Below are positions 52,668 through 61,230 of a DNA stretch of 64,000 nt, in pieces. The notes beneath the pieces are model-generated. The model made no database searches and was not told the origin of the DNA. It was given only the letters and a program-made list of their open reading frames with translations. Source of the stretch: Pleurocapsa sp. PCC 7319 (GTDB taxonomy: Bacteria > Cyanobacteriota > Cyanobacteriia > Cyanobacteriales > Xenococcaceae); the NCBI RefSeq assembly GCF_000332195.1, contig NZ_KB235922.1, positions 4,437,322 to 4,501,321 of the forward strand, given 5' to 3'. The translations under genes and the position numbers were made by a program. The number at the start of each line of letters is the position of its first letter. Position 1 is the stretch's first letter.

Positions 52668-54167
52668 CTAGCTATTAATATCGGCAACTTCAAACAGATC
52701 GTGAACTGGGTTGGGCGAATTTTCTCCTGTCTTTTCTGTAGTTACCTTCAGGCGATATAGACCAGGTTCAAGATTCAGAATCTCTGAATTAATTGACCAT
52801 TCATTACTTTGATTGACAAAATCTAGATTGATATCAGGACGGCGCTCAGAAACACAAACTAGATGACCTTTCAACGCCCCAAAATCTTCATCCCCATTAA
52901 TCTTAGCTTTAATCAAAATTGGTTCATTTTGGAGATAAAGATCGTCTAGCAAGAGACTAATACCTTTTTTTCCAGCTCGAATACTTCTGCCTTGTTTGCC
53001 ACGTCTACCTCTGATATCCTCCAATGTCTCACCAGTATCTTGGGACACTTGCATTTTGTTGAGTAAATTTAACAAAATATTTGGCTGATTTTGTAGAGAG
53101 CCGTGAGCTTCCGCTATGAAACTGGGAATTTCCAACACATCGCGATCGCTAAATTCGATTGGAAAAGCAGAAATCTGAGGCACTGTACCATCGCCATCAG
53201 CTAGACTTGCCAAATTTCTATTTTTCATGATTAACGGTAACTCTCTGCCAACTGTGATTTTTCCATTAGTAAATTCAGCAGATTGTAAAGTCGGTTGTTG
53301 TATACCGACAAAGGGAACTGTGGCATAGGAATCTGAATGAGTCTTAACTGCGGCTTCAATTTCCCTATGAAAAGCTAAAGCCTGATTAGCTTTTTCTTGG
53401 TCAATATTCGGTAGGTTGGCAACTTCGGCAACTCTTTTACTGGCTCCGTCAACTTGCAAAACAGGATAGATAGGCAACAACTGATAGATGGAAGTCAATG
53501 AATTAATAATCTCTCTCATGCCCAAAAGCTTCAGGAGATCGATTCCTTGCTTCCTAAATCCATTGGCAAGTACATCGATCGCATTTACCGAGCCACGGTA
53601 AGGAGTACCAAAAGTAAACAATGCTCTGGCATCTTTCCAACCCCCTAACACTTCTAAGTAATAGCGAGAGATTAATCCTCCCATGCTATGAGCCAAAAGA
53701 ATTACCTTGGCATCACTATTGCCGCTAGATTCCCGCCATGTTTTTAATCTTTTATCTAATAAACGTTTCAGGATATTAGCATTAGCACGATTATCCCGGC
53801 GCCAATCGTAGGGGAAATAATAAAAGTTAGCTACTTGGTCCTCAGGATCTTGGTAGATATCCCCTTTGATTACCTTGAAGTTATCAGTAATCAGCTTCGA
53901 AGTTTTGTCATAGCCATCTATTTTCCATAATCCAGGAATTAGATGAGTATCTTGAATCAAGCCAGTTGGTATGACACCATCATCAAGGTTCCCACCTTCT
54001 GGATCATCTCCTTCTAATTTTAAATCACCCAAGCGATCGCCCAAACTTCTTACTACTTGCCAGATTGCTTGACCGGAAACATTCCACAGGTCTTTACCAT
54101 CCTTTTGTAAGATGCTACCCATAATTCCGGGAAGAATTACCACCATATCTTTCATTTCAGTTGGCAC
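52668..54167 (-). CDS. LCAT-like alpha/beta-hydrolase (lipase/acyltransferase)
   Basis: A 499-residue protein related to lecithin:cholesterol acyltransferase. The N-terminal VVILPGIMGSIL is the oxyanion region. The nucleophile is Ser161 in ILLAHSMGGLISRYYLE, and FGTPYRGSVNAID and the later GDGTVPQISAFPIE segment carry the expected remaining features, with the acid and histidine further on (AEAHGSL). A C-terminal domain of about 110 residues is beta-rich (EWSINSEILNLEPGLYRLKV) and may bind a partner or lipid. The start is GTG, supported by AGGAG seven bases upstream. No signal peptide, so it may act from inside the cell. Confidence 0.87.
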   Translation of the reverse strand: MPTEMKDMVVILPGIMGSILQKDGKDLWNVSGQAIWQVVRSLGDRLGDLKLEGDDPEGGNLDDGVIPTGLIQDTHLIPGLWKIDGYDKTSKLITDNFKVIKGDIYQDPEDQVANFYYFPYDWRRDNRANANILKRLLDKRLKTWRESSGNSDAKVILLAHSMGGLISRYYLEVLGGWKDARALFTFGTPYRGSVNAIDVLANGFRKQGIDLLKLLGMREIINSLTSIYQLLPIYPVLQVDGASKRVAEVANLPNIDQEKANQALAFHREIEAAVKTHSDSYATVPFVGIQQPTLQSAEFTNGKITVGRELPLIMKNRNLASLADGDGTVPQISAFPIEFSDRDVLEIPSFIAEAHGSLQNQPNILLNLLNKMQVSQDTGETLEDIRGRRGKQGRSIRAGKKGISLLLDDLYLQNEPILIKAKINGDEDFGALKGHLVCVSERRPDINLDFVNQSNEWSINSEILNLEPGLYRLKVTTEKTGENSPNPVHDLFEVADINS

Positions 54168-54302
54168 TAATCATCTCCTGTTACAAAAATAGAATTCGAT
54201 TCTGAAACTAAATAAATGAATATATAAATAGAAGACTTGATAGCTAATTAACCCTGATATTTCAAGTCTTCTTCCAGCCAAGCATTTTATAAACCAAGTA
54301 TT

Positions 54303-55226
54303 TTAAGCAAAAAGTTTAGCGAGAGTATTCGCTCCAACTACACCATCTACATTAATACCAGAATTTTCTTGAAACTGTTTAACAACCGTGGCTGTTCCCT
54401 TGCCATAATAACCGTCAGGTACAATGCTATATCCATGATCTTGTAATGCTTTTTGAACTTTGAAGACATCAGAACCTTCCGTCATTGGAGTAGTGAGCTT
54501 AAGCAGTCTCGGTTTTTCGTCCCAGGGAGCAATTTTAAATCCATAAGCAGGTGATTCATTCAAACTACGTTCCGTATTGGGTCCCCATACTCCATCTACG
54601 GTAAGTGTTTGACCGGGATTATTGTTATTCCATAATTGTTGGAAAGCTTTCATGGTTGCTTGGCGAATATCTTGGGCACCAGTGCTAACATAATCAAAAT
54701 GAGGCTTGTCCCGGGGACCAAACCATCTCCAGCTATGTTTTTTGAGGTAAGGTTGCCAACCAGTATGATCGTTAATATCAAGAGCTAACCCGCTTTGATG
54801 GTTGCTTCTTCCAGGTCTGGCAACAATCGGATAGCCACAACTTCTGCCCCAGTTAAATAATAGTAATTGCTGGGCAATTGTTCTATATCCAGAGTTAACT
54901 GTCATTGTTCTACCCCGCTCCTGAATCGCTTTAGCCAGAGCTGTTTTGGCCGGGGCTTGAAGATAGGGAAAGGCAGCCTTATTAAGATTTACATTCAGCT
55001 CTTCAAAACTAACCAATATATTAGGAAACATTACATTCATCTGATGAATCAACTGCTGGGACAAAGCATTACAAGCAGAAGTTGAACAGCCAGGAGTATT
55101 TTTAATTAGACCCGAATATGATTTAGCTTGGTCATCAAATGCCTCATCCTCACGATTATGAACTTCACCACAAAGTTCTGATTCATAGTCATACCAGTCT
55201 GGTAGTTTTAATTCGATATCTTTCAT
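54303..55226 (-). CDS. M15-type D,D-peptidase with peptidoglycan-binding domain
   Basis: A predicted cell-wall peptidase of 307 residues. The catalytic zinc domain (VanY/D-Ala-D-Ala carboxypeptidase family) shows VNSGYRTIAQQ, RSNHQSGLALDIND with the metal His and Asp, and WRWFGPRDKPHFDYV with the second histidine. The C-terminal region has a possible degenerate PG-binding repeat (FQQLWNNNNPGQTLTVDGVW) and a clear PG_binding_1 motif (VQKALQDHGYSIVPDGYYG, FQENSGINVDGVVGANTLAK). The ATG at 55226 has an ideal GGAGAAG site. An upstream TTG (55280) would add 18 hydrophobic residues. Without those there is no signal peptide. It is the first gene of the putative cluster, 135 bases before the lipase gene. 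Confidence 0.85.
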   Translation of the reverse strand: MKDIELKLPDWYDYESELCGEVHNREDEAFDDQAKSYSGLIKNTPGCSTSACNALSQQLIHQMNVMFPNILVSFEELNVNLNKAAFPYLQAPAKTALAKAIQERGRTMTVNSGYRTIAQQLLLFNWGRSCGYPIVARPGRSNHQSGLALDINDHTGWQPYLKKHSWRWFGPRDKPHFDYVSTGAQDIRQATMKAFQQLWNNNNPGQTLTVDGVWGPNTERSLNESPAYGFKIAPWDEKPRLLKLTTPMTEGSDVFKVQKALQDHGYSIVPDGYYGKGTATVVKQFQENSGINVDGVVGANTLAKLFA

Positions 55227-55280
55227 ACTACTTCTCCGAACAAAATAACCTGGTAATAAAAAATGAGGTGTAAAGATCAA

Positions 55281-56062
55281 ACTAAGCCAAGTTTGATCTT
55301 GGTATCAACTCTTACCAAGTAGCTAACGGCTAAAAGCCCTTATTTTGCTTAGACAATATTTCTTTGGTTCATAGATTTTAAAGCAGAAAATAACTCTTTT
55401 TTATTTAGTTTACGCTTATTTTTATGTCTAACTTTATTGGGCGATCGCACACTTTGAATTTTTTTTTTCGAGTACTTCTATATTATTGGTCATTAATGAG
55501 CTTAATTTTTACGCAAAACAGCGAATATTTGTAATATCAATTTACATAATTTGAGGAAACCTCAAAGGCTCGTACGCCCCGCCCCAATACTTCTCGTTTA
55601 AGACTTTCCACTTTGAAAAATGGGATATTAGTTGAATTTACGCATGAAAAATACCTTCTTGCGCGGTTAATATAATTGACACGAAGTATCTATCATTGCT
55701 TATTTGCATATTAATCTCTTAACGCGATCGCCACGGCTAGGGTGATCGCTTTCCTTGCTTGGCTAATTAACTCACGGTTCGCTTAATTAATCATTTTTAA
55801 TGTCCTAACATAATTGTGTACGGCTATAGCTTCTCGGCTGGAGCATTTCTGACCAAAGTCGGGGAAACTGTCCACTAAACGCTTTAAAAGACAAGAATTA
55901 CTAGATTGTGAGAATGTTCTCACGTTACTTTCAAAATACATTCATCCAGACAAGTTTAACTAAAAATTAAGAGGAGATTAATAGGTCTTAGATATTTGTA
56001 GCCAGATACATTAAAACTACCTATTTTGAAACTCGCCAAGCGGTTAAGCCGCAGGAGGTGAA
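55281..56062. other. Large divergent intergenic region
   Basis: 782 bases between the divergent wall-peptidase gene and glycerate kinase. Two HIP1-type words, a GC-rich patch (TCGTACGCCCCGCCCC near 55570) and the palindrome at 55908-55923 are the only marked features. No gene or RNA was recognised. The promoter of the putative four-gene cluster should lie near its left end. Confidence 0.45.
55908..55923. promoter_or_regulatory. 16-bp operator-like palindrome
   Basis: GTGAGAATGTTCTCAC has two perfect 7-bp arms around a TG centre, about 140 bases before the glycerate kinase start. It could bind a dimeric regulator. No family can be named. Confidence 0.4.
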
Positions 56063-57238
56063 ATGACTTTAAATATTTTAATCGCTCCATCTGGTTTTAA
56101 AGAAAGTCTCGATGCCGAACAAGTTGCTGATTGTATTGCAGCAGGCATCAAGAGAGTCTTACCCGATGCTCGAACAATTAAAGCCCCATTAGTAGATGGA
56201 GGAGAAGGTTTTACTAAAGCATTGGTTGAAGCTACAGGAGGTACTTTACACCCTGTTCAAGTAACTGGACCAGTAGGACAAAAAATCAATACATACTATG
56301 GTTTACTAGGAAACACTTATTATAAAACCGCGGTTGTGGAAATGGCAGCAGCAGCGGGTTTGCGTCATGTTCCAACTGAATTGCGCGATCCTCTAATAAC
56401 CACTACTTACGGTGTTGGAGAATTAATTAGAGCCGCTTTAGACGCTGGAGTTGAGCGCATCTTAGTTGGCTGCGGAGATTCTGGTACTAATGACGGCGGT
56501 GCTGGTATGGCACAGGCTTTAGGTGTCAAGTTACTGGACTCAGAAGGAAAACAGTTGGGTTTTGGCGGAGGGGAACTGATCAAACTAAAGCAAATTGATT
56601 TATCAGAACGAGATCTGCGTCTCGATTGGGTACAAATTGATGTGGCTTGTAACTGGCATAATGTGCTGTGTGGCTCTCAAGGGGTAGCCAGAGTATTTGG
56701 TCCGCAAAAAGGAGCATCTTCTGAAACTGTTGAAGAAATGGCTCTGGCTCTAGAACACTATGCCACAGTTATTAAAGCAGATCTAGGTATTCAAGTGGGG
56801 CAACTGCCTGGTAGTGGTGCTTCTGGTGGTTTAGGAACAGGTTTACTAGCTCTATTAGATGCGAAATTATATCCTCGCTATGAAATCGTTATGCAGTACC
56901 TAGAAATAGATCGCTTACTGCCACAAGTAGATTTAGTAATTACTGCCGAAGGATGTCTCGATTCCCAAACTCCTAGGGGTAAAATTCCTTCTGAGGTTGC
57001 CCGACGAGCCAAACGTTACAATTTACCAGTCATAGCTTTAGCTGGCACGATCGGTCAGGATGCTGAGGTCAACTGGCAACACGGAATTGACTATTTTGCC
57101 AGTATTTTGACCTATCCTTGTCAACTACAAGAAGCGATCGCCGAAGCTTCAACTTTATTAACTAACGCGTCCGAAGGCATAGGAAGATTGCTGCTAGTGG
57201 GTCGACAAGTTAGACATTGCACCTTGAGCGGATGGTAA
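56063..57238 (+). CDS. glxK: Glycerate kinase (GlxK/GarK type)
   Basis: Phosphorylates D-glycerate with ATP, a step of photorespiratory or glyoxylate-derived carbon salvage. The start MTLNILIAPSGFKESLDAEQ, the LVDGGEGFTKALVEATGG segment, the glycine-rich CGDSGTNDGGAGMAQALG and the PGSGASGGLGTGLLAL motif are all family hallmarks. Length of 391 residues is normal. A strong ribosome site (GCAGGAGG) precedes the ATG. It begins a row of five genes in the same direction with small gaps. Confidence 0.94.
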   Translation: MTLNILIAPSGFKESLDAEQVADCIAAGIKRVLPDARTIKAPLVDGGEGFTKALVEATGGTLHPVQVTGPVGQKINTYYGLLGNTYYKTAVVEMAAAAGLRHVPTELRDPLITTTYGVGELIRAALDAGVERILVGCGDSGTNDGGAGMAQALGVKLLDSEGKQLGFGGGELIKLKQIDLSERDLRLDWVQIDVACNWHNVLCGSQGVARVFGPQKGASSETVEEMALALEHYATVIKADLGIQVGQLPGSGASGGLGTGLLALLDAKLYPRYEIVMQYLEIDRLLPQVDLVITAEGCLDSQTPRGKIPSEVARRAKRYNLPVIALAGTIGQDAEVNWQHGIDYFASILTYPCQLQEAIAEASTLLTNASEGIGRLLLVGRQVRHCTLSGW

Positions 57239-57310
57239 ATGAAAGTTAATTCTTCGGTTTCGATTTTCAGAATTTGAAGTTTTCAGAAGTATATTTTCAG
57301 GAGAAGAATA

Positions 57311-57514
57311 ATGAAAAATACATTATGGTCAAAAACCAACGAGACATATATGTCTTGGATGAATAATGAAGATTGGTTTAATTTGGGAAAAGCTGATGCC
57401 TGGTCAGATAAACCAAAACGCCCTCCAGAAGATGCTCAAGCTGCCAGTATGTATGACCTTGGTTATAGCGAAGGGGGGATTAAACATTCGCCGATGATTA
57501 ATAATCACAGATAA
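57311..57514 (+). CDS. Small hypothetical protein (67 residues)
   Basis: Not recognised. It is a soluble, tryptophan-rich, charged peptide (YMSWMNNEDWFNLGKADAWS, YDLGYSEGG) with a very good ribosome site (CAGGAGAAG) eight bases before the ATG, which argues that it is translated. It lies 72 bases after glycerate kinase and 13 bases before the next small gene, so it is probably part of the same transcript. Confidence 0.65.
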   Translation: MKNTLWSKTNETYMSWMNNEDWFNLGKADAWSDKPKRPPEDAQAASMYDLGYSEGGIKHSPMINNHR

Positions 57515-57527
57515 CTGAAAAATTGAC

Positions 57528-57764
57528 ATGAACCCCAATGAAGATTTTTGTGACTTTTCTGTCAAAAAATGGCAAGGAATACAAGCACTCGCTAAAAAGA
57601 TGCAAACACTAAGCAGCTTACTGGATGTTTTTGACAGTAACGAAATTAAAGCTCAACCACTAGCTAATGACTGTCAATCTCTAGCAGATAGTTTAAAAGC
57701 TGACTTGAAGAACGCCATTGAAACTTTAGTAGAGCTAATCGAAGTTGAAAATGTGGTTGAATAG
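57528..57764 (+). CDS. Small hypothetical protein (78 residues)
   Basis: Not recognised. An acidic, mostly helical protein (VKKWQGIQALAKKMQTLSSL, LADSLKADLKNAIETLVELI) without membrane segments. It could be a helical-hairpin or coiled-coil adaptor. It is tightly packed between the preceding small gene (13 bases) and the transporter gene (14 bases), so co-expression is likely. Confidence 0.6.
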   Translation: MNPNEDFCDFSVKKWQGIQALAKKMQTLSSLLDVFDSNEIKAQPLANDCQSLADSLKADLKNAIETLVELIEVENVVE

Positions 57765-57778
57765 CCTAGCTAGAATTC

Positions 57779-59290
57779 TTGCGGAGCGGAAAAAAGGGAA
57801 GTAGGGCAAAAGACGGAGGAGACATACAGCAATTGATTGCTTCTAAGAAAGTACCTAAGACTTATAAATATCAAGAAAACTTGCCAGTATCCCATCCCAG
57901 ACCTTTACGCTGGGTAGTTGATGCAGCTTTCCCACTAGCGTTAACTCTCACCGCTGGCATTAGTGTTTTATTGCCGACTTCCCTCCCTACAGAAGGACGT
58001 TTATCACTGTTTGCTTTTATCGTAGCTGCTATATTATGGTCAACAACCTCAATCAACGCTGCTTACGTTGCTTTGGGAACCGTCATGCTATTGGTTTTGA
58101 CTGGTGGTACATCTCAAGAACAACTTTTTGCCGCCTTGTCTTCTGATGTCATCTGGTTGATGATTGGAGCTTTTATCTTAGGAGGTGCAGTTCAAAAAAC
58201 TGGACTAGCAGCAAGGTTAACTCAAATTGTAGTGGCGCGAGCTAATACAGTCCGCAGTCTTTTTTGGCTGTTAACTAGCGTTTTGATTCCTCTATCTTTC
58301 ATAATTCCTTCTACTTCTGGTCGAGCGGCGGTTACGATCCCCGTCTTTCGTAGTATTACTGCTGCTACTAATGACAAGCGGATAACTCGCGCGATCGCCT
58401 TATTAATGCCAACTGTTATCTTAGTTTCAACTATAGGTGCAATAGTTGGTGCTGGTTCTCACTTGATCGCCAATGACTTACTATATCAAATTACTCAGCA
58501 AAGAATTTCCTTTACTCAATGGGCGATTTATGGATTACCGTTTGCCATTGCTGCTAGCTACGCTTCTTGTTGGGTAATTATGAGACTATTTTTAAATAAG
58601 TCTCGACTTGATCGCCCATTACCACCGCAGAAACTAAAACAACAACCTCTTTCGACCAAGGAAATTAAAACTCTTATTATTGTCCTAATGATGGTGTTAC
58701 TGTGGTTGACTGAAAATTGGCATGGCTATGAAATTGCCACTATCTCTGTGGCAGGGGCTTTAATATTGACATTGCCTAATTTAGGTATTTTGAGCTGGCA
58801 AGAAGGCATCAAAGCAGTTTCTTGGAATTTGATTATTTTTGTTGGTGCAGCTTTAGTCTTAGGGCGATCGCTAATTGATTCTGATGCAGCGCAGTGGATC
58901 ATCAGTAAAATTTTCCAGATTAGTACTATTTCTCAAAGCAACTCACATTTATTTATATTGCTACTACTGGCGTTAATTTCCCTCACATCTCACCTCTATA
59001 TGACTTCCCATACAGCAAGGGCAGCAGCCTTAGTACCTCCAATGTTGTACTTAGCGAATAGTTTGCAACTTAATCCAGTAGCCGTTTTATTCTTAAGTAC
59101 CTTGGGTATGGACTATTGTCTAACCTTTCCTGTTAGTTCTAAGGCACTATTAATCTTCTGCGAACTAGACGATCAAACTTATCAGCCAACTGATTTACTC
59201 CGTCTCAGTTCTGTTCTGCTTTTAGTTCATTTGGGATTAATTATCTTATTTTATTTTGGTTACTGGCGCTGGATTGGCCTGGCATTATGA
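57779..59290 (+). CDS. SLC13/DASS-family anion:sodium symporter
   Basis: A membrane carrier of about 503 residues and 11-12 helices, of the divalent-anion symporter family (dicarboxylates, sulfate). Typical parts are VIWLMIGAFILGGAVQKTGL, the SFIIPSTSGRAAVTIPVF hairpin motif and LYMTSHTARAAALVPPMLYL. The N-terminal 40 residues are a basic cytosolic extension. The start is an unusual TTG; there is no other start codon before the first helix. It overlaps the downstream kinase gene by four bases. Substrate may be a two- or three-carbon acid, given the glycerate kinase gene upstream; that is inference. Confidence 0.88.
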   Translation: MRSGKKGSRAKDGGDIQQLIASKKVPKTYKYQENLPVSHPRPLRWVVDAAFPLALTLTAGISVLLPTSLPTEGRLSLFAFIVAAILWSTTSINAAYVALGTVMLLVLTGGTSQEQLFAALSSDVIWLMIGAFILGGAVQKTGLAARLTQIVVARANTVRSLFWLLTSVLIPLSFIIPSTSGRAAVTIPVFRSITAATNDKRITRAIALLMPTVILVSTIGAIVGAGSHLIANDLLYQITQQRISFTQWAIYGLPFAIAASYASCWVIMRLFLNKSRLDRPLPPQKLKQQPLSTKEIKTLIIVLMMVLLWLTENWHGYEIATISVAGALILTLPNLGILSWQEGIKAVSWNLIIFVGAALVLGRSLIDSDAAQWIISKIFQISTISQSNSHLFILLLLALISLTSHLYMTSHTARAAALVPPMLYLANSLQLNPVAVLFLSTLGMDYCLTFPVSSKALLIFCELDDQTYQPTDLLRLSSVLLLVHLGLIILFYFGYWRWIGLAL

Positions 59291-60807
59291 AACTACAGCA
59301 AAAACTCTTATCTACTTTTGGTGGTTTAGTTGTATTGGCCTTACTCAATGCAGGGGTAACGGGGTGGGCAATCTATAATTGGCAAACCAGCAATCGAGAA
59401 CTCAACAATCATTATCAACGTAGTTTACTAATCAAAGAATTAAAAACGCGAGTTATTAATGCGACTCAAACAATTCGAGATGTGATCGCTACAGGTGAAC
59501 CTAATGCAAGAAGTCAATTTGAAACAGATATTGCTCCTGTTCAGCAGTATTTTCGGAATTGGTCACAATTGGCACACAATGGTGCAGAGAAAAAGCAAAT
59601 ACAAGAACTCAAAAACGCCTATTTATTATTGCTTAGAGATTGCGAAGAAATTTTACAATTATTGGCAGAGGATCGTAAATTCGAAGCTTTAGAGATAAGA
59701 AGAAATAAGCTTCAAAACACCAGTATTCCAATGTTTAAAAAACTTGGTGAACGAGCAGTTGATTCCGATCAACAAGACCGTCAGGCAATTCTGAGACGAG
59801 TCAAACAGAGTCAAGAAACAGCAGAATTGGTTCTGATCTTGGCCGCTTTTGGGACAATCTCCTTGAGCTTGCTGCTGATAGCTTATCTCAACTCCGATCT
59901 GTTTACCCCCCTCAAGGAAGTGAAGCAAGCTCTTGATAATCTTAGTCAAGGCGGTCGCCAAATTTATTTGGATGCGGAAAGAGGCGATGAAATTGGTTCG
60001 GTCAATCGCGCCTTCAATCGGCTGGTCGAGTCATTGCAAAAACGAGAAAAACTTCTAGAGCTGGCAGCTTTGGAAACAGTTAATGGGACAGCAGCAGGGA
60101 ATAGCTCTTCGATCAAGAACGCACCTTCCCGGCTACTTGTACACCAGCTCTTAAATCAAATGGAAGTACAACTAGCTCAATTGGATTACAAGAACGGGAA
60201 CGGGAACGTTAAAACGGCTAGGAAGCAGGTAATTATTAATCAAGTTACTCAACTATTAAGTACAGTCACTCATCTAACCGAGTTTGGCTTTCCTCTGGAT
60301 CTTAATCTTACAGAAATTGATATTCGAGCGTTGCTGTATGAGATCGTAATTAGTTTTCAGGAAGAATTGGTAACTCGTAGCATTAGTATTGAATTAGAGA
60401 TCGCACCAGAAGTAAAACGAGCAGTTGTAGATCGGCTAAAATTGCGAGAAGCAATTAAGCAGTTGATAGAAAATGCCTTGGAAGCACTTCCAGAAACTGG
60501 TGGTCGAATTGGTATTTTTACTAACGTGGTAAGTGATAATGAGTTACTGATTGATGTAACTGATAATGGCACGGGAATCAAAAAGTCCTTGATCGATGGA
60601 TTCTTTAATAGTGCAGAAATACTGTCAGGAACTCAGCAAAGTCGATCGCCGATGGGACTCAAACTTACCAAGGAGATCGTCGAACAGCATGGCGGAGAGT
60701 TGACACTTAATAGTGAGTTGAATCAAGGCACACAGGTACAAATTAAGTTACCGATACTGACTAAAAAGTTGCGATCGCCATCTTTGAAGCTTTCCCAACA
60801 AGTTTGA
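59287..60807 (+). CDS. Sensor histidine kinase
   Basis: A membrane sensor kinase of 506 residues. Order: helix 1 (LVVLALLNAGVTGWAIYNW), a periplasmic four-helix-bundle sensor of about 150 residues, helix 2 (LVLILAAFGTISLSLLLIAY), HAMP (LFTPLKEVKQALDNLSQGG), a helical dimerisation region, and a HATPase domain (LIENALEALPETGG, DVTDNGTGIKK, PMGLKLTKEIVEQHGG). A classical H-box is not evident; LLVHQLLNQM is the nearest candidate for the phosphorylated histidine. It is translationally coupled to the carrier gene, so it may sense the carried substrate. No cognate response regulator is in the window. Confidence 0.88.
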   Translation: MKLQQKLLSTFGGLVVLALLNAGVTGWAIYNWQTSNRELNNHYQRSLLIKELKTRVINATQTIRDVIATGEPNARSQFETDIAPVQQYFRNWSQLAHNGAEKKQIQELKNAYLLLLRDCEEILQLLAEDRKFEALEIRRNKLQNTSIPMFKKLGERAVDSDQQDRQAILRRVKQSQETAELVLILAAFGTISLSLLLIAYLNSDLFTPLKEVKQALDNLSQGGRQIYLDAERGDEIGSVNRAFNRLVESLQKREKLLELAALETVNGTAAGNSSSIKNAPSRLLVHQLLNQMEVQLAQLDYKNGNGNVKTARKQVIINQVTQLLSTVTHLTEFGFPLDLNLTEIDIRALLYEIVISFQEELVTRSISIELEIAPEVKRAVVDRLKLREAIKQLIENALEALPETGGRIGIFTNVVSDNELLIDVTDNGTGIKKSLIDGFFNSAEILSGTQQSRSPMGLKLTKEIVEQHGGELTLNSELNQGTQVQIKLPILTKKLRSPSLKLSQQV

Positions 60808-61230
60808 TGTCTCAGTTCTGGGTAGACCAAGGTTAAGGATTTTATTCCTAAAGATGAAGTTCACTCTGCTTTTCAGAGATTCATTGATATTCACTTTTCT
60901 TGGATTACTCTTAGAGACTAAGAAATATGTTTTACAATTCCTGCATAAAATATCAAGCTGAACGTATTTATAACTTAATCAATGAAGTTATAAATACCGC
61001 CGGTAAAACAACTTATAAAACTGCCGGTAAATAAAATTTACCAATGATCGAGAGGAGATAAGCTGATGTCTTATGATATCAGCTTGTTTCTATTGGAGTT
61101 CGGTTGAGGCGAGATACAATGGTCATCATAGCTGGGATTAGATTCATAATAATATACTTTTGAAGTTTACTGCTCAGCTTTTTTCTCTACTTACTTACCG
61201 TCTAACTCACGTGTTATTTGGTTTAAAGTT
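60808..61230. other. Intergenic region before the UPF0182 gene
   Basis: 423 bases. It contains two related short direct repeats (ATACCGCCGGTAAA and AACTGCCGGTAAAT near 60995-61030) and a hairpin at 61060-61085. No reading frame or RNA gene was recognised. Confidence 0.45.
61060..61085 (+). terminator. Possible terminator hairpin
   Basis: AAGCTGATGTC and GATATCAGCTT form an 11-bp stem with one mismatch and a TTAT loop, followed by GTTTCTATT. It lies 250 bases after the kinase gene, a plausible end of the five-gene operon. Confidence 0.4.
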
